Shown here in pieces: positions 35,705 to 46,000 of a stretch of 64,000 bases of DNA. The notes under the pieces are model-generated. The model saw nothing but the letters and a program-made list of their open reading frames with translations. It did no database searches and was not told the origin of the DNA. The translations under genes and the position numbers were made by a program. The stretch comes from an uncultured Halomonas sp. (GTDB lineage Bacteria > Pseudomonadota > Gammaproteobacteria > Pseudomonadales > Halomonadaceae). The DNA is taken from the NCBI RefSeq assembly GCF_947490095.1, contig NZ_CANLFS010000003.1:124001-188000 (forward strand). Direction: 5' to 3'. Each line of letters starts with the position of its first letter. Position 1 is the stretch's first letter.

Positions 35705-37186
35705 TCAGGTCCCGCAGAAGGTTCGCAGCACCCGCTCGGTGGGCGGGGCCGGCCGGCTGTGCTCCTCCCGGCCGGGCTGCTCGACAAGAGGCTCGGTCAG
35801 CACCTCACGTAGCGTCTCGAACGGGCCAACGTCATCATGCTCGGCGGCGGCGGCAATCGCCCGCTCCACCTGGTGGTTGCGCGGAATATAGAGCGGATTG
35901 ACGGCATTCATTCGGGCCGCAATCTCACCGATGGCCTCGGTCCCTTCCCGCTCCAGGCGCCGCCGCCAGCGCGGCAGCCAGGCCGCCAGGCCGTCACTGG
36001 CCTCGAACAGCTCGAACAGCGCGGGGGCATCCTCCTCCACCGCCTCACTCAGGCGGCGAAATGTCAGAGTGAAGTCGGCGCGGCCGGCCTGCATCGCCTC
36101 GAGCAGGGCCTCGGCCAGCTCGCGGTCGCCCTTCTCTTCTCGCTGCAGCCCCAGCTTGGCGCGCATCACCGCCAGCCATTCGGCCTCATACTGGGGCTCA
36201 TAGCGCTTGATCGCCTCGGTGGCCTTCGCGACCGCCGCCTCTTGATCATCATCGAGCAGCGGAAGCAGGGTCTCGGCGAAGCGCGCCAGGTTCCACTGGG
36301 CAATCCACGGCTGGTTACGATAGGCATAGCGCCCCTGCTCATCGATGGAGCTGAACACCATGGTCGGCGAATACTCTTCCATGAAGGCGCAGGGGCCGTA
36401 GTCGATGGTCTCTCCGGCGATGCTGCAGTTGTCGGTATTCATCACCCCGTGGATAAAGCCGAGCCCCATCCACTTCGCCACCAGCGCCGCCTGGCGAGCG
36501 GCCACGGCCTCCAGCAACCCCAGATAGCGCTCGCCCGGGCCCGGCTCGGTGGTCAGCAGGTCTGGATAGTGCCGCTCGATGGCCATATCGGCCAGGGTAC
36601 GCACCGCCTCCACGTCATCCCGCGCGGCGAAATACTGGAAGGTACCCACCCGCAGATGACTCGCCGCCACCCGGGCCAGCACGGCGCCCGGCTCCGGCAC
36701 CCGGCGAAACACCCGCTCGCCGCTGGTGACGGCGGCAAGCGCCCGGGTGGTGGGCACGCCAAGCCGATGCATGGCCTCGCTGACCAGATACTCGCGCAGC
36801 ACCGGGCCCAGCGGCGCGCGCCCGTCGGCACCCCGGGAGAAGGGCGTCATGCCGGCCCCCTTGAGCTGGATATCGCGCAGCCGGCCCTCGCGGTCGACGA
36901 CCTCGCCAAGCAGCACCGCCCGGCCGTCGCCGAGGCGCGGATTGAAGTGCCCGAACTGGTGGCCGGCATAGGCCTGGGCGAGGGGCTCGGCGCCCTCGGG
37001 CACGCTATTTCCGGAAAACCACTGGGCGGCACGCGAGGCATCGAAGCCATCGAGATCGAAGCCCAGGGCCTCGGCCAGCGGTCGATTGAAGGCCATCAGC
37101 CACGGTTCGGACACCGGCACGGGGTCGAAGCGCAGGAAGAAGCGCTCAGGCAGGCGCGCATAACGCAGGGAGAACTCGGGAAACAT
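35705..37186 (-). CDS. selO: Protein adenylyltransferase SelO (YdiU family)
   Basis: 493 aa, the expected length. SelO is a pseudokinase fold that transfers AMP to Ser, Thr or Tyr of target proteins, linked to oxidative stress. Motifs: YAGHQFGHFNPRLGDGRAVL, QLKGAGMTPFSRGADGRAPL, LRVGTFQYFAARDD, and the metal site FIHGVMNTDNCSIAGETIDYG. The third residue from the end is Cys (TFCGT), the place of selenocysteine in animal SelO, so this is the Cys form. It lies convergent to katG, which also fits a redox context. The start ATG 37186 has TGGAG upstream. Confidence 0.95.
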   Translation of the reverse strand: MFPEFSLRYARLPERFFLRFDPVPVSEPWLMAFNRPLAEALGFDLDGFDASRAAQWFSGNSVPEGAEPLAQAYAGHQFGHFNPRLGDGRAVLLGEVVDREGRLRDIQLKGAGMTPFSRGADGRAPLGPVLREYLVSEAMHRLGVPTTRALAAVTSGERVFRRVPEPGAVLARVAASHLRVGTFQYFAARDDVEAVRTLADMAIERHYPDLLTTEPGPGERYLGLLEAVAARQAALVAKWMGLGFIHGVMNTDNCSIAGETIDYGPCAFMEEYSPTMVFSSIDEQGRYAYRNQPWIAQWNLARFAETLLPLLDDDQEAAVAKATEAIKRYEPQYEAEWLAVMRAKLGLQREEKGDRELAEALLEAMQAGRADFTLTFRRLSEAVEEDAPALFELFEASDGLAAWLPRWRRRLEREGTEAIGEIAARMNAVNPLYIPRNHQVERAIAAAAEHDDVGPFETLREVLTEPLVEQPGREEHSRPAPPTERVLRTFCGT

Positions 37187-37290
37187 GGTGGCTCCAGTCG
37201 CGGGCCAGTCTGGCCGGGGGGATTAAGAGAGGAGGCAATACCCGAGTATAACGCTCGGATTTATATCTTTCGAATGCCCCCACAGCGGAC

Positions 37291-38160
37291 TCATTCCGTT
37301 ATCACCGGCGCCAGCGTCTCGCGGATCAGCTCGGCCAGGCGGCGGGCAGGCTCGGTAGGACGCCGCGCGGCACGGTGCAGCGCCAGCTCCACGGCCGGCA
37401 GCGCCGGCAGGCCACTGGACTCATCCAGGGCACGCAGCTGGGGGCCGAGCATGTTCCGGGTCACCACCACGATGGCCAGCCCTGCCTGAACCACCGGCGC
37501 CAACCCCGCCATGGACTGGCTGGTATAGGCCACTCGCCAGTCGCGGCCGGCGGCGGTCAGGGCGTCCTCCGCCACCTCACGGAAAAGGTCCGCTTCGGGC
37601 GAATAGTGAGCCAGCGGCAGCGGGTCGACAAGCGGCGGCTGGCGCTCCAGCCCCACCGCCCAGGCCAGTGGCTCGCGACGAATCACCTCACCGCCCGGCG
37701 AACGGCGCTGGCGAGTGACCAGCGCCAGGTCGAGCTCATCGGCGCGCACCCGCTCGATCAGCTCGGTGCTGACCCCACAGGTGACCTGCAGGCCGACATC
37801 CGGATAGAGCTGGTGAAACCAGGAAAACACCGCCGTCAGCAACGGCGCATAGTCCTCGGGAATGCCCAGGTTGAGATTGCCGGTGATGCGCCGGGCCCGC
37901 ATATCGGCCAGCACCTCATCGTTGAGCGACAGAAGCCGCCGCGCATGCTCCAGCAGCCGTTCGCCCTCGGCGGTGAAACGGATACGCCGCCCTTGCCGCT
38001 CGTGAAGGGTCACCTCAAGCGACGACTCCAGGCGTGACAGCTGCATGCTCACGGTCGACTGGGTAAAGGCCAGGCGCCTCGCCGCGGCGGTAACGCTGCC
38101 GCTATCGGCCACCGCCACCAGGGTGCGCAACAAGGCGAGGTCGAGAGTCGGGGCACGCAT
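37291..38160 (-). CDS. LysR-family transcriptional regulator
   Basis: 289 aa. HTH at residues about 6-65 (LALLRTLVAVADSGSVTAAA, FTQSTVSMQLSRLE), effector domain after residue 90. It is divergent from the EamA transporter gene with 120 bp between starts, so it probably regulates that exporter. A TTGAT-N7-ATCAA dyad sits in the gap. The ribosome site is poor (AAGGAA 11 nt upstream). Confidence 0.87.
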   Translation of the reverse strand: MRAPTLDLALLRTLVAVADSGSVTAAARRLAFTQSTVSMQLSRLESSLEVTLHERQGRRIRFTAEGERLLEHARRLLSLNDEVLADMRARRITGNLNLGIPEDYAPLLTAVFSWFHQLYPDVGLQVTCGVSTELIERVRADELDLALVTRQRRSPGGEVIRREPLAWAVGLERQPPLVDPLPLAHYSPEADLFREVAEDALTAAGRDWRVAYTSQSMAGLAPVVQAGLAIVVVTRNMLGPQLRALDESSGLPALPAVELALHRAARRPTEPARRLAELIRETLAPVITE

Positions 38161-38175
38161 GATATATCAAGTTCC

Positions 38176-38192
38176 TTGATGAGAATGATCAA
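38176..38192. promoter_or_regulatory. Dyad between the LysR gene and the EamA transporter gene
   Basis: TTGAT-GAGAATG-ATCAA: 5-bp arms, 7-bp spacer, 16 bp before the LysR ATG. The spacer length rules out a standard FNR site (which needs four), so LysR autoregulation is the simpler reading. Confidence 0.4.
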
Positions 38193-38280
38193 ACAAGATC
38201 GATATTGTGATGAGTATGTCACGGCTAGTATGTCGGCAACACTCCGTTGGTTCCATTCACCCTGCAGCGAGGTCGTGACC

Positions 38281-39243
38281 ATGCAGATTCAGCGCTCACA
38301 TCTTTCCCATTCACCCTGGCTCGGGGGCGGCGCCGCGGCCCTGGCGGTAGTGCTATGGGCGCTGGTACCTCTGATGGCCAACCAGGCCGGTGACCTTCCT
38401 CCGCTGCGTCTCTCGGCCCTCGCCCTGCTCGCCGGTGCGCTTGGCACCCTGCCCATGGCACGCCGCCGCCGCTACAGGGATGCTCCCCTTCGCCCGATGC
38501 AGGGCCTGATCGTCTATCTGGGTGTCCCCCTGCTGACCGCCGGCGCCGTGGGGGCCTGCTTCGCCGCCTTCAGCCGGGCCCCGGCCGAACAGGTGGCCCT
38601 GATTCTCTACACCTGGCCGGTGCTGTTCCTGCTGGTTAGCCAGTGGCGAGCCCTGGGACGCCTGCCGGGAAACTGCCTGATCGGCACTGCCCTGGCGTTC
38701 TCGGGTGCCGCCCTGCTGGTGGCCCCACAGGCCCTGGCCGGCGGCATTTCCGGTGCCTGGAGCGGATACCTGCTGGCCGCACTCGGGGCTCTCTGCTGGG
38801 CGCTCTACTCCCTGGCAAACCAGGTGGCGGCCTGGCGCCTGGGAGAGCGCATGCCGCACCTGCTGCTGATCGCCAGCCTGCTGACCGGGGGTGCCAGCCT
38901 GGCGCTTGAAGGCACCATTGTCCTGCCTTCCAGAGACGCCCTGATGACCGTGGTCGCCCTGGGGCTCGGCCCTTACGGGCTGGCGATGCTGGCCTGGGAT
39001 CGCGCCATGCGCGACCCTCTCGCGCATCGCGTCGGCAACCTGGCCCATGCCGTGCCGGTACTGGCCACGCTGTTCCTGGTACTGGCGGGAATCAGCATGC
39101 CGGACTGGCGGTTGCCGGTGGCCGCATTACTGGTGGTGGCGGGTAGCCTGACCGCATCAGCGGAACCGCGCTTACGGCATGGAGCGGCACCCGAAGGAGT
39201 TTTCGCTGCAGCTAAGCGCATTTGTCTTCTGGTTCGTGACTGA
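38281..39243 (+). CDS. EamA/DMT-family exporter
   Basis: 320 aa with about ten hydrophobic segments in two EamA-like halves. GAGG 9 nt upstream marks ATG 38281; in-frame ATGs at 38176 and 38230 have no ribosome site and would add a non-hydrophobic leader. DMT exporters of this size (YddG-like) extrude amino acids or related metabolites. Substrate unknown. The C-terminus after the tenth segment is a polar tail with RLRHGAAPEG. The divergent LysR gene is its likely regulator. Confidence 0.82.
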   Translation: MQIQRSHLSHSPWLGGGAAALAVVLWALVPLMANQAGDLPPLRLSALALLAGALGTLPMARRRRYRDAPLRPMQGLIVYLGVPLLTAGAVGACFAAFSRAPAEQVALILYTWPVLFLLVSQWRALGRLPGNCLIGTALAFSGAALLVAPQALAGGISGAWSGYLLAALGALCWALYSLANQVAAWRLGERMPHLLLIASLLTGGASLALEGTIVLPSRDALMTVVALGLGPYGLAMLAWDRAMRDPLAHRVGNLAHAVPVLATLFLVLAGISMPDWRLPVAALLVVAGSLTASAEPRLRHGAAPEGVFAAAKRICLLVRD

Positions 39244-39593
39244 TTAGACATATCCCCTTCGGATGGGTAGGGTATACGGCGCCCGGATCAGACAACAAAC
39301 CGAAAAACCGATCCCCGGCGGGCCGTGGCCCTTGCGCCTTGCCCAACCCGATCTCGCCTTGATTGCAGACGGGGTCTCCGTATCTTCGACCGACCGTCGA
39401 TGACGCTATCGAAAGAGAAAGAGTCCATGTCGCTACACTATACCGACAGGGGGCGATGCATGCCGCGCCGCCCGCCACCCGGCCCCCTCATCCTGGGGTA
39501 AGCCGTTTTCACGGCGCCTTTGCCGTGCCGGGCCAATAGCACAGCCGCCGCGGCGTCATCCCGTACGCCGGCCTCTGTCCGGGTGCTCGCCAG
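39244..39593. other. Intergenic stretch, nothing coding seen
   Basis: 350 bp between the EamA gene and the repeat array. No convincing gene, RNA or promoter; short open frames here lack ribosome sites and family resemblance. Confidence 0.5.
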
Positions 39594-39775
39594 CTCGCCG
39601 AATAGCGCATGGCCGGGAGCTCGCCGAATAGCGCATGTCCGAGCGCTCGCCGGATAGCACTTAATCCGAGCACTCTCCGGATAGCACCTGCCCGGGTGTT
39701 CGCTGAATGGCACATGGCCGGGCGCTCGCCGAATAGCACTTAATCCGGCGCTCGCCGAATAGCGGGGCCATTCGG
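39594..39775. repeat. Array of seven degenerate ~26-bp tandem repeats
   Basis: Units begin at about 39594, 39620, 39646, 39673, 39699, 39725 and 39751, with lengths of 25-27 bp. The shared core is CTCGCCGAATAGC followed by GCATGGCCGGG- or ACTTAATCCG-like bases. Two unit subtypes recur (GCATGxCCGxG in 1, 2 and 5; ACTTAATCCG in 3 and 6). Units 3 and 6 can fold (CGGAT...ATCCG in unit 3). There are no spacers, so it is not a CRISPR. It lies 86-267 bp upstream of the symporter start. Confidence 0.85.
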
Positions 39776-39860
39776 CACCCCAGCGTTATCACTGCGTCCT
39801 GCATGCGGCGACAGCCGGCATGCCCGAGACGTGTCCGTTCCACCTACCGAAGGATTGCCC

Positions 39861-41561
39861 TTGAATAGCGAAACGCTTTACCAGTTCTCGACTCTGACCG
39901 TCGTCTTGCTGCTGCTTGCCTTTTATGGCGGCACCTATCTGATGACGCTCGGCATCCGCAAGAAGAACGAGGATGCCGATGCCTTCATGGTCTCCAACCA
40001 CCGCGTCGGCTTCGGCATAGGCGCGGCCAGCATGACCGCCACCTGGATCTGGGCGGCCTCATTTTACGCCGCGGCCACCTCCGGCTACACCTACGGCGTC
40101 TCCGGCCCCATCCACTACGGGCTGTGGGGTGCCCTGATGATCCTGTTCATCTACCCCTTCGGCCGACGCTTCCGCAAGCTGGCTCCCAATGCCCATACCC
40201 TGGGCGAGCTGATCCACGCCCGCCACGGCTCCTCCAGTCAGCTGATCCTGGCGCTCTCCAACGTGCTCGGCAGCGTCATCAGCCTGATGGTCAACTTTAC
40301 CGCCGCCGGCGCGCTGGTCTCGGTACTCTCGCCGCTCTCCTTCCAGGCCGGGGTGATCATCGCCGGTGTCGGCGTGCTGCTCTATACCCTGTGGTCCGGC
40401 TTCCGTGCGTCGGTGCTGACCGACTTCGCCCAACTGGTGGCCCTCATGGCCATTGCCGTCGTGATCATTCCCGCGGTGTTCTTCGCCATGGGCGGCCCCA
40501 GCGAGCTGGTCGCCGGCCTCAGTAACCTGACGGCGGAGCAGGCCAACTTCTTCTCGTCCGAGGCCATCCTCAAGCAGGGCGCCCCCTTCTTCGTCGCTGT
40601 GCTGGCCTACGCCATCGGCAACCAGACCATCTCCCAGCGCCTGTTCGCGGTGAACGAGGACCACATCAAGCCGACCTTCCTCACCGCCACCCTCGGCTAC
40701 GGCGCCATCGTCATCGGCCTGGGCATGATCGGCCTGATGGCGCTGACCCTGGGCATCCAGCCGCTCAACGGCGACATGAACAACCTGATCCCGCAGATGG
40801 TGTCCGGCTATCTGCCGCCGGTCTTTATCGCACTGTTCTTCATCCTGGTGATCGGTTCGCTCTCCTCCACCGCCGACTCCGACCTCTCGGCGCTGTCCGC
40901 CATCATGATGGCCGACGTCTACGGCAAGAACATCGCCCGCGGCAAGGCCGATCCCAAGCGCATGCTGCTGGTCGGCCGCCTCACCATGATCATCGCCACC
41001 GCCGCCGGCATCGTCTTTGCCAGCTTCTCGCTGGATATCCTGGTGATGCTGGTCTTCGTCGGCGCACTCTGGGGGGCCATCGTCTTCCCGGTGATCGCCA
41101 GCTGCTTCTGGAGCCGGGTCACCAACCAGGCCTTTACCGTATCGGTGTTGGTGGCCATGGTGCTGTTCTGCGTCGCACGCTTCGAACTGATCGACCTGGC
41201 CGGCCCCGGCGGGCTGTTCTTCGAGCTTCTGGCCAGCATCGGCGGCGGCGTGATCATCGGCCTGATGGTGTTCGGCTTCCTCGGCCGCACCGCCGGCTTC
41301 ATCGCCGCTGCCCTGGCATTGATCGCCATGCTGGTCTTCGCCACCGGCTTCCTGCGTGACTACACCGTGCTGCTGGCCTCGTTGACCGCCTATGGCACCA
41401 GTGCCCTGGTATGCGTGGTGATGAGCCTGACAAGCCGTGAAGAGTTTGATTTCGACACCATTCGTGAGCGGGTAGGCGACTACGACGACACGCCGGCCGA
41501 GGAGCCTGTGGCAACGCCCGGGAACACCCCGGTTGCCGCCGGCCTCGCCTCTCAGCGCTGA
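39861..41561 (+). CDS. Sodium:solute symporter family protein
   Basis: 566 aa with about 13 membrane segments. Family traits: [60 protein letters not shown] and [20 protein letters not shown], the last holding the Ser/Asp of the sodium site. It imports an unidentified organic solute with sodium across the inner membrane. I propose start TTG 39861, because AAGGA lies 6 nt upstream and the protein then begins shortly before the first helix; the GTG at 39831 is the alternative. It is followed by a tiny membrane protein gene, its probable partner. The unusual repeat array precedes it. Confidence 0.85.
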   Translation: MNSETLYQFSTLTVVLLLLAFYGGTYLMTLGIRKKNEDADAFMVSNHRVGFGIGAASMTATWIWAASFYAAATSGYTYGVSGPIHYGLWGALMILFIYPFGRRFRKLAPNAHTLGELIHARHGSSSQLILALSNVLGSVISLMVNFTAAGALVSVLSPLSFQAGVIIAGVGVLLYTLWSGFRASVLTDFAQLVALMAIAVVIIPAVFFAMGGPSELVAGLSNLTAEQANFFSSEAILKQGAPFFVAVLAYAIGNQTISQRLFAVNEDHIKPTFLTATLGYGAIVIGLGMIGLMALTLGIQPLNGDMNNLIPQMVSGYLPPVFIALFFILVIGSLSSTADSDLSALSAIMMADVYGKNIARGKADPKRMLLVGRLTMIIATAAGIVFASFSLDILVMLVFVGALWGAIVFPVIASCFWSRVTNQAFTVSVLVAMVLFCVARFELIDLAGPGGLFFELLASIGGGVIIGLMVFGFLGRTAGFIAAALALIAMLVFATGFLRDYTVLLASLTAYGTSALVCVVMSLTSREEFDFDTIRERVGDYDDTPAEEPVATPGNTPVAAGLASQR

Positions 41562-41582
41562 ACCTCGCCCATCCATCACAGG

Positions 41583-41609
41583 GGCGGCGCCGGCCATGCC
41601 GGCACCGCC
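41583..41609 (+). promoter_or_regulatory. Intercistronic hairpin between symporter and small subunit
   Basis: A 12-bp stem with one C-A mismatch (41583-41594 with 41598-41609) and loop CAT. It ends one base before the AAGGAG ribosome site of the small gene and could protect the upstream mRNA or set relative expression. Confidence 0.55.
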
Positions 41610-41623
41610 CAAGGAGATCGACC

Positions 41624-41752
41624 ATGACGACACTGCTCGCCTTTTACGTACTGATCTGGCCCGCCCTGACCCTGGGGGTGCTGGTAGTGATCTGCCGCGC
41701 CGTGATGCGCGACCGTCGCCAGGCGCGGGAGGAAAACCGCGAACTGGTCTGA
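41624..41752 (+). CDS. Putative transporter small subunit, 42 aa
   Basis: A short gene with a good AAGGAG ribosome site 7 nt before the ATG. The 42-residue product is one hydrophobic helix ([20 protein letters not shown]) and then a basic-acidic tail ([18 protein letters not shown]), consistent with a single-pass membrane protein whose C-terminus is cytoplasmic. It follows the symporter by 62 bp and is closed by a strong terminator, so it belongs to that transcript. I recall such small proteins annotated beside sodium-solute symporters of halomonads; function is not shown. Confidence 0.75.
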   Translation: MTTLLAFYVLIWPALTLGVLVVICRAVMRDRRQAREENRELV

Positions 41753-41778
41753 CGTTCAACATTCAGGCGTTATCCCGA

Positions 41779-41814
41779 ACGGCCCGGCGGGCATTGCCCG
41801 CCGGGCCGTCTTGT
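41779..41814 (+). terminator. Strong terminator after the symporter operon
   Basis: A perfect 14-bp GC-rich stem (41779-41792 with 41796-41809), loop ATT, followed by CTTGT. It begins 26 bp after the small-subunit stop. Confidence 0.8.
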
Positions 41815-41880
41815 CTGTGGCAAGGGGTATCAAAGCGGGTAGACTCCGGGGAGACACCTTCGCACTGCCAGGGGACACCC

Positions 41881-42369
41881 ATGAACCGTGACACCGTCGA
41901 CTACTATCGCCCACCGGCGGCGGATGCCCTCGGCCTGATTCGCCTTCGCGCCAACGCCGACGGAATCACCGAGATCGACTTCGTCGATGACGAGGACGAG
42001 CCCGCCCATCCCGGGCCATTGACCGGCCAGGCCCGCGAACAGCTGGCCGAATACTTCGCAGGTTCCCGCCGCGACTTCGACCTGCCCTTGGCTCCCCTGG
42101 GCACCGACTTCCAGCGCCGGGTATGGGCGGCCCTCGCGCGCATTCCCTATGGCGAGACCCGCAACTACGCCGAACTCGCCGAGCAACTCGGCAGCAAGGG
42201 CGGCCAACGTGCCGTGGGCGCCGCCAACGGCCGAAACCCCATCTCCATCGTGGTGCCCTGCCACCGGGTCATCGGCAGCGACGGGCGCATGACCGGCTAC
42301 GCCGGCGGCATCGGCCGCAAGCGCTGGCTGCTCGCCTTCGAGGCGGGCGAGGTACCGATGCTGCTGTGA
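41881..42369 (+). CDS. ogt: Methylated-DNA-protein-cysteine methyltransferase
   Basis: 162 aa, Ogt/AGT type. The acceptor Cys127 lies in [13 protein letters not shown], and the HTH-like [20 protein letters not shown], and [11 protein letters not shown], are all family marks. It repairs O6-alkylguanine and O4-alkylthymine by a one-time transfer to Cys127. There is no Ada-type regulatory domain. AGGGGA precedes the ATG. Single-gene unit between two hairpin-bounded regions. Confidence 0.95.
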   Translation: MNRDTVDYYRPPAADALGLIRLRANADGITEIDFVDDEDEPAHPGPLTGQAREQLAEYFAGSRRDFDLPLAPLGTDFQRRVWAALARIPYGETRNYAELAEQLGSKGGQRAVGAANGRNPISIVVPCHRVIGSDGRMTGYAGGIGRKRWLLAFEAGEVPMLL

Positions 42370-42425
42370 CTGCTCACCGCCCGCCGGCGACCCTCGACCG
42401 GCGCGGATCGCCTGGGCGGCGATGT

Positions 42426-42893
42426 CTATTCGAAGCTGGTACAGACAGGCGCCTGCCTCGCCGGCTCATGGACCACATCGAGGGTGACCGACGCCTCGAC
42501 GTGAATCAGCGCCTCACGCCATTGATGGTCGACGTTGATCGGGTCGCACTGACCCTCACTGCCGCCGCCGAAGTTGGAGTCGGCCCAGTAGTGGACGTCG
42601 TAGAGCCGCCCTTCCTCCAGCGCACCGGGGAATGTAAAGGCAAAGGCCGGTTCCTCACTCGTCGAGACGCTGTCGGTATCGCTGGCAACGACCTCGCCGG
42701 CGGCGACGTCATACAGCGCCACGTGGATGGTCTGGCCACCGTGGGGTGAGATAAAGGAGCCATCACCGGTAAAGGTGAGATCGTGGCCTTCATTGGCCAG
42801 GGCAGATGCGGCCAGGACGGATGTGGACGCCAACAGCAGTGCCGCCGCCAGCGGGCGCGAAACGCCCCGAATACCGGGAATCAAGCGTTCCAT
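42426..42893 (-). CDS. Small secreted protein, unknown function
   Basis: 155 aa. The start at ATG 42893 has AGGAGG 7 nt upstream; an in-frame ATG at 42923 lacks one. Residues 1-34 are a signal peptide ending ASALA, before NEG. The mature part of about 120 residues is acidic and looks like a beta-rich extracellular domain (HDLTFTGDGSFISPHGGQTI, VHYWADSNFGGG), with two cysteines (QCDP, VCTSF) that could bridge. I do not recognise the family. It is convergent with ogt and divergent from recC. Confidence 0.7.
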   Translation of the reverse strand: MERLIPGIRGVSRPLAAALLLASTSVLAASALANEGHDLTFTGDGSFISPHGGQTIHVALYDVAAGEVVASDTDSVSTSEEPAFAFTFPGALEEGRLYDVHYWADSNFGGGSEGQCDPINVDHQWREALIHVEASVTLDVVHEPARQAPVCTSFE

Positions 42894-43055
42894 GACATAC
42901 CTCCTAGGATCATTCGACTTCACTCGGGGCCTGTCGGCCTTCCCTTTCAGCCTAGCCTACCCGGCACATCTATCGAACCCGGGCAGGCGGCCCCGCGCCA
43001 TGGAGTATGGCACCATGGCAAGGACGTCCCCGACCAACCGCGAAGGAACCGCACC

Positions 43056-46000
43056 ATGCCCGTCCTCGAAGACTCCGCCCTGCAGCCCGGCTTCATGGTG
43101 ATTCACGGTAACCGCCTGGAGTCGCTGCGCGGCCTGGCGGTCGAGTGGATGCGGCGCCATCCGCTGGAGCCGCTGGAGAACGAGACGATCCTGGTGCAGA
43201 GCAACGGCATCAGCCAGTGGCTGAAGCTGGCACTGGCCGAGGACCGCCAGCACGGCGGCGCCGGTATCGCCGCGGCCCTGGACGTGACCCTGCCGGCACG
43301 CTTCCTGTGGCAGGCCTATCGTGCCGTTCTCTCTCAACGAGAAGGCGAAGATCAGGTGCCGCCGGTCTCTCCCTTCGACAAGCCGCGCCTGGTGTGGCGC
43401 CTGATGCGTCTGCTGCCCGCCCTGCTCGACTCACCGACCTTCGCTCCCCTGGCACGCTTCCTGGAAGGCGACGACGACCTGCGCAAGCGCCACCAGCTGG
43501 CCGAGCGCCTGGCCGACCTCTTCGACCAGTACCAGGTCTACCGCGCCGATTGGCTCACCGCCTGGGCGACAGGTCATGACGTGATCCTGACCGCCCGCGG
43601 CGAGTCGCGCCCCCTGTCGGAGGAGCAGCGCTGGCAGGCCGAGCTGTGGCGCGCGCTGCGAGACGACATCGGCCCCGAGGGGCTGGCCTCCAGCCGCGCG
43701 GCGGTGCATGAGCGCTTCCTCGAGGCGTGCCGCGGGCTCGACCCTCAGCCGACCCCGGAAAAAGCGCCCCCGGCAGGCCTGCCGCGACGGGTCGTGGTAT
43801 TCGGCATCTCCTCGCTGCCCGCCCAGACCCTCGAGGCGCTGGCCGCCTTGGCGCGGGTCAGCCAGGTCCTGCTCTGCGTGCATAACCCCTGCCGCCACTA
43901 CTGGGCGGATATCATCGAGCACAAGGACCTGCTTCGCGCCGAACGCCGGCGCCAGCGCCGCCGCCCCGGCATGCCGGCGGACCTGGCCGACACCGAGCTG
44001 CACCTCCACGCCCAGCCGCTGCTCGCCGCCTGGGGCAAGCAGGGCCGGGACTACCTGCGCCTGCTGGATGAGTTCGACGAGGCCCAGGCCTACCGTGAGC
44101 TGTTCGAGGACGAGGCGCTACGCATCGACCTCTTCGACTCGCCGCTGGATGGCGGAGAAGGCTCTCGAGGGAAGAGCACCGAGCCCGGCCTGCTTCGCCA
44201 GCTCCAGGACGACATCCTCGAGCTTCGCCCGCTCCAGGAAACCCGCGACACCTGGCCGGCGATAGATCCGACCCGAGATAGCTCGCTGCGCTTCCAGGTG
44301 GCCCATAGCGCCCTGCGCGAGGTGGAGATCCTTCACGATCGGCTGCTCGCCGCCTTCAGCGAGGATCCGACTCTCAAGCCCCGCGATATCCTGGTGATGG
44401 TGCCCGATGTGGACCAGTACGCCGCCGCGGTGCAGGCGGTGTTCGGCCGCCTCGGCGTCGACGATCCTCGCCATATCCCCTTTACCCTCTCCGACCAGGC
44501 CAGCCGCCACCGCCTGCCGCTGTTGATCGCGCTCGAGTCGCTGCTGCGCCTGCCGGAGCTGCGCCTCTCGGTAAGCGATCTGCTCGACCTGCTGGAGGTG
44601 CCGGCGCTGCGGGCCCGCTTCGCCATCCCCGAGGGCGGCCTGCCCACCCTGCGCCGCTGGATCGAGGGCGCCGGCATCCGCTGGGGGCTCGACGCCCGCC
44701 AGCGCCAGAGCCTCGATCTGCCCGAGGGGCTCACCGCCAACACCTGGGCCTTCGGCCTGCGCCGGCTGCTGCTGGGCTATGCGGTGGGCTCGGCCGCCGA
44801 GGGGCCCTGGCAGGGCGTGGAACCCTATGACGATATCGGCGGACTGGAGGCCTCCCTGGCCGGCCCGCTGATGGCGCTGGTCGACACCCTGGAGACCCAG
44901 TGGCGCATACTGGCCGAGCCCTGTGATGTGGCCACCTGGAGCGAGCGGTTGCGCGGCCTGCTGGAGGCCTGCTTCCTGGCCGAATCCGATCAGGATCTGA
45001 TGGCGCTGACGCGGCTCGAGCAGGCCCTGGAAGTCTGGCAGGAGAGTGCCGAGGAGGCCGGGCTCACCGAGCCCCTGCCGCTATCCGTGGTGCGCGAGCA
45101 CTGGCTTGCCCAGATAGACGAGACGAGCCTCTCCCAGCGCTTCCTGGCCGGAGCGGTGAATATCGCCACCCTGATGCCGATGCGCGCCATCCCCTTCCGC
45201 CATGTCTGCCTGCTGGGCATGAACGACGCCGACTATCCCCGGGTACAGCGCCCGCTGGACATCGACCTCATGGCTCAGGACTACCGGCCCGGCGACCGCT
45301 CCCGACGCGAGGACGACCGCTACCTCTTCCTGGAGGCGCTGCTCTCGGCCCGCGACCGGCTGAGCATCAGCTGGGTGGGACGCAGCATCATCGACAACAC
45401 GGAACAGCCACCCTCGGTGCTGCTCAGCCAGCTACGCGATCATATCGCCCGGGGCTGGCGGCTGGCCGGACAGGAAGACGACAGCGAGGCACTGCTGGCC
45501 GCGCTGACCACCGAACACCCGCTGCAGCCCTTCAGCATCGATTACTTCCGCGAAGGGTCGAGCCTTGCCACCTACGCCCACGAATGGCGCGAGCCGCATC
45601 GCCCCGACGCCGACTCCGCGAACGCCTCGCCCACGGGCACGCCACTACTGGCGCCGTTTCATCAGGAGAAACCGCTCACCCTGTCCCAGCTGGGCCACTT
45701 CCTCAAGGCCCCGGTAGCAGCCTTCTTCAACACGCGGCTCAGGGTCCACCTCGAAACGGAGGCCACCGAATCCCTGGATAGCGAGCCCTTCATGCTGGAT
45801 GGCCTCGACCGCTGGCAACTGCAGCACGCCCTGATCGATGCGAGTCGAGCGGCGGTGGAGGCCGGCGAGCCCCATGAGCCCGCCATGCAGGCGACCCTGG
45901 AGCGCCTGGAACGCGAGGGACGCCTGGCCATGGGCGGCTTCGCCGAGCGCATGCGCGACGAGCTCGTCGAGCCCATGGACAGCCTCTTCTCCGAGTATCG

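Noticed and set aside
38176-38192. FNR/Anr site upstream of the EamA gene
   Set aside because: The half-sites TTGAT and ATCAA are right but the spacer is 7 bp instead of 4.
39594-39775. CRISPR array
   Set aside because: The 26-bp units are contiguous and degenerate with no unique spacers, and no cas gene is present.
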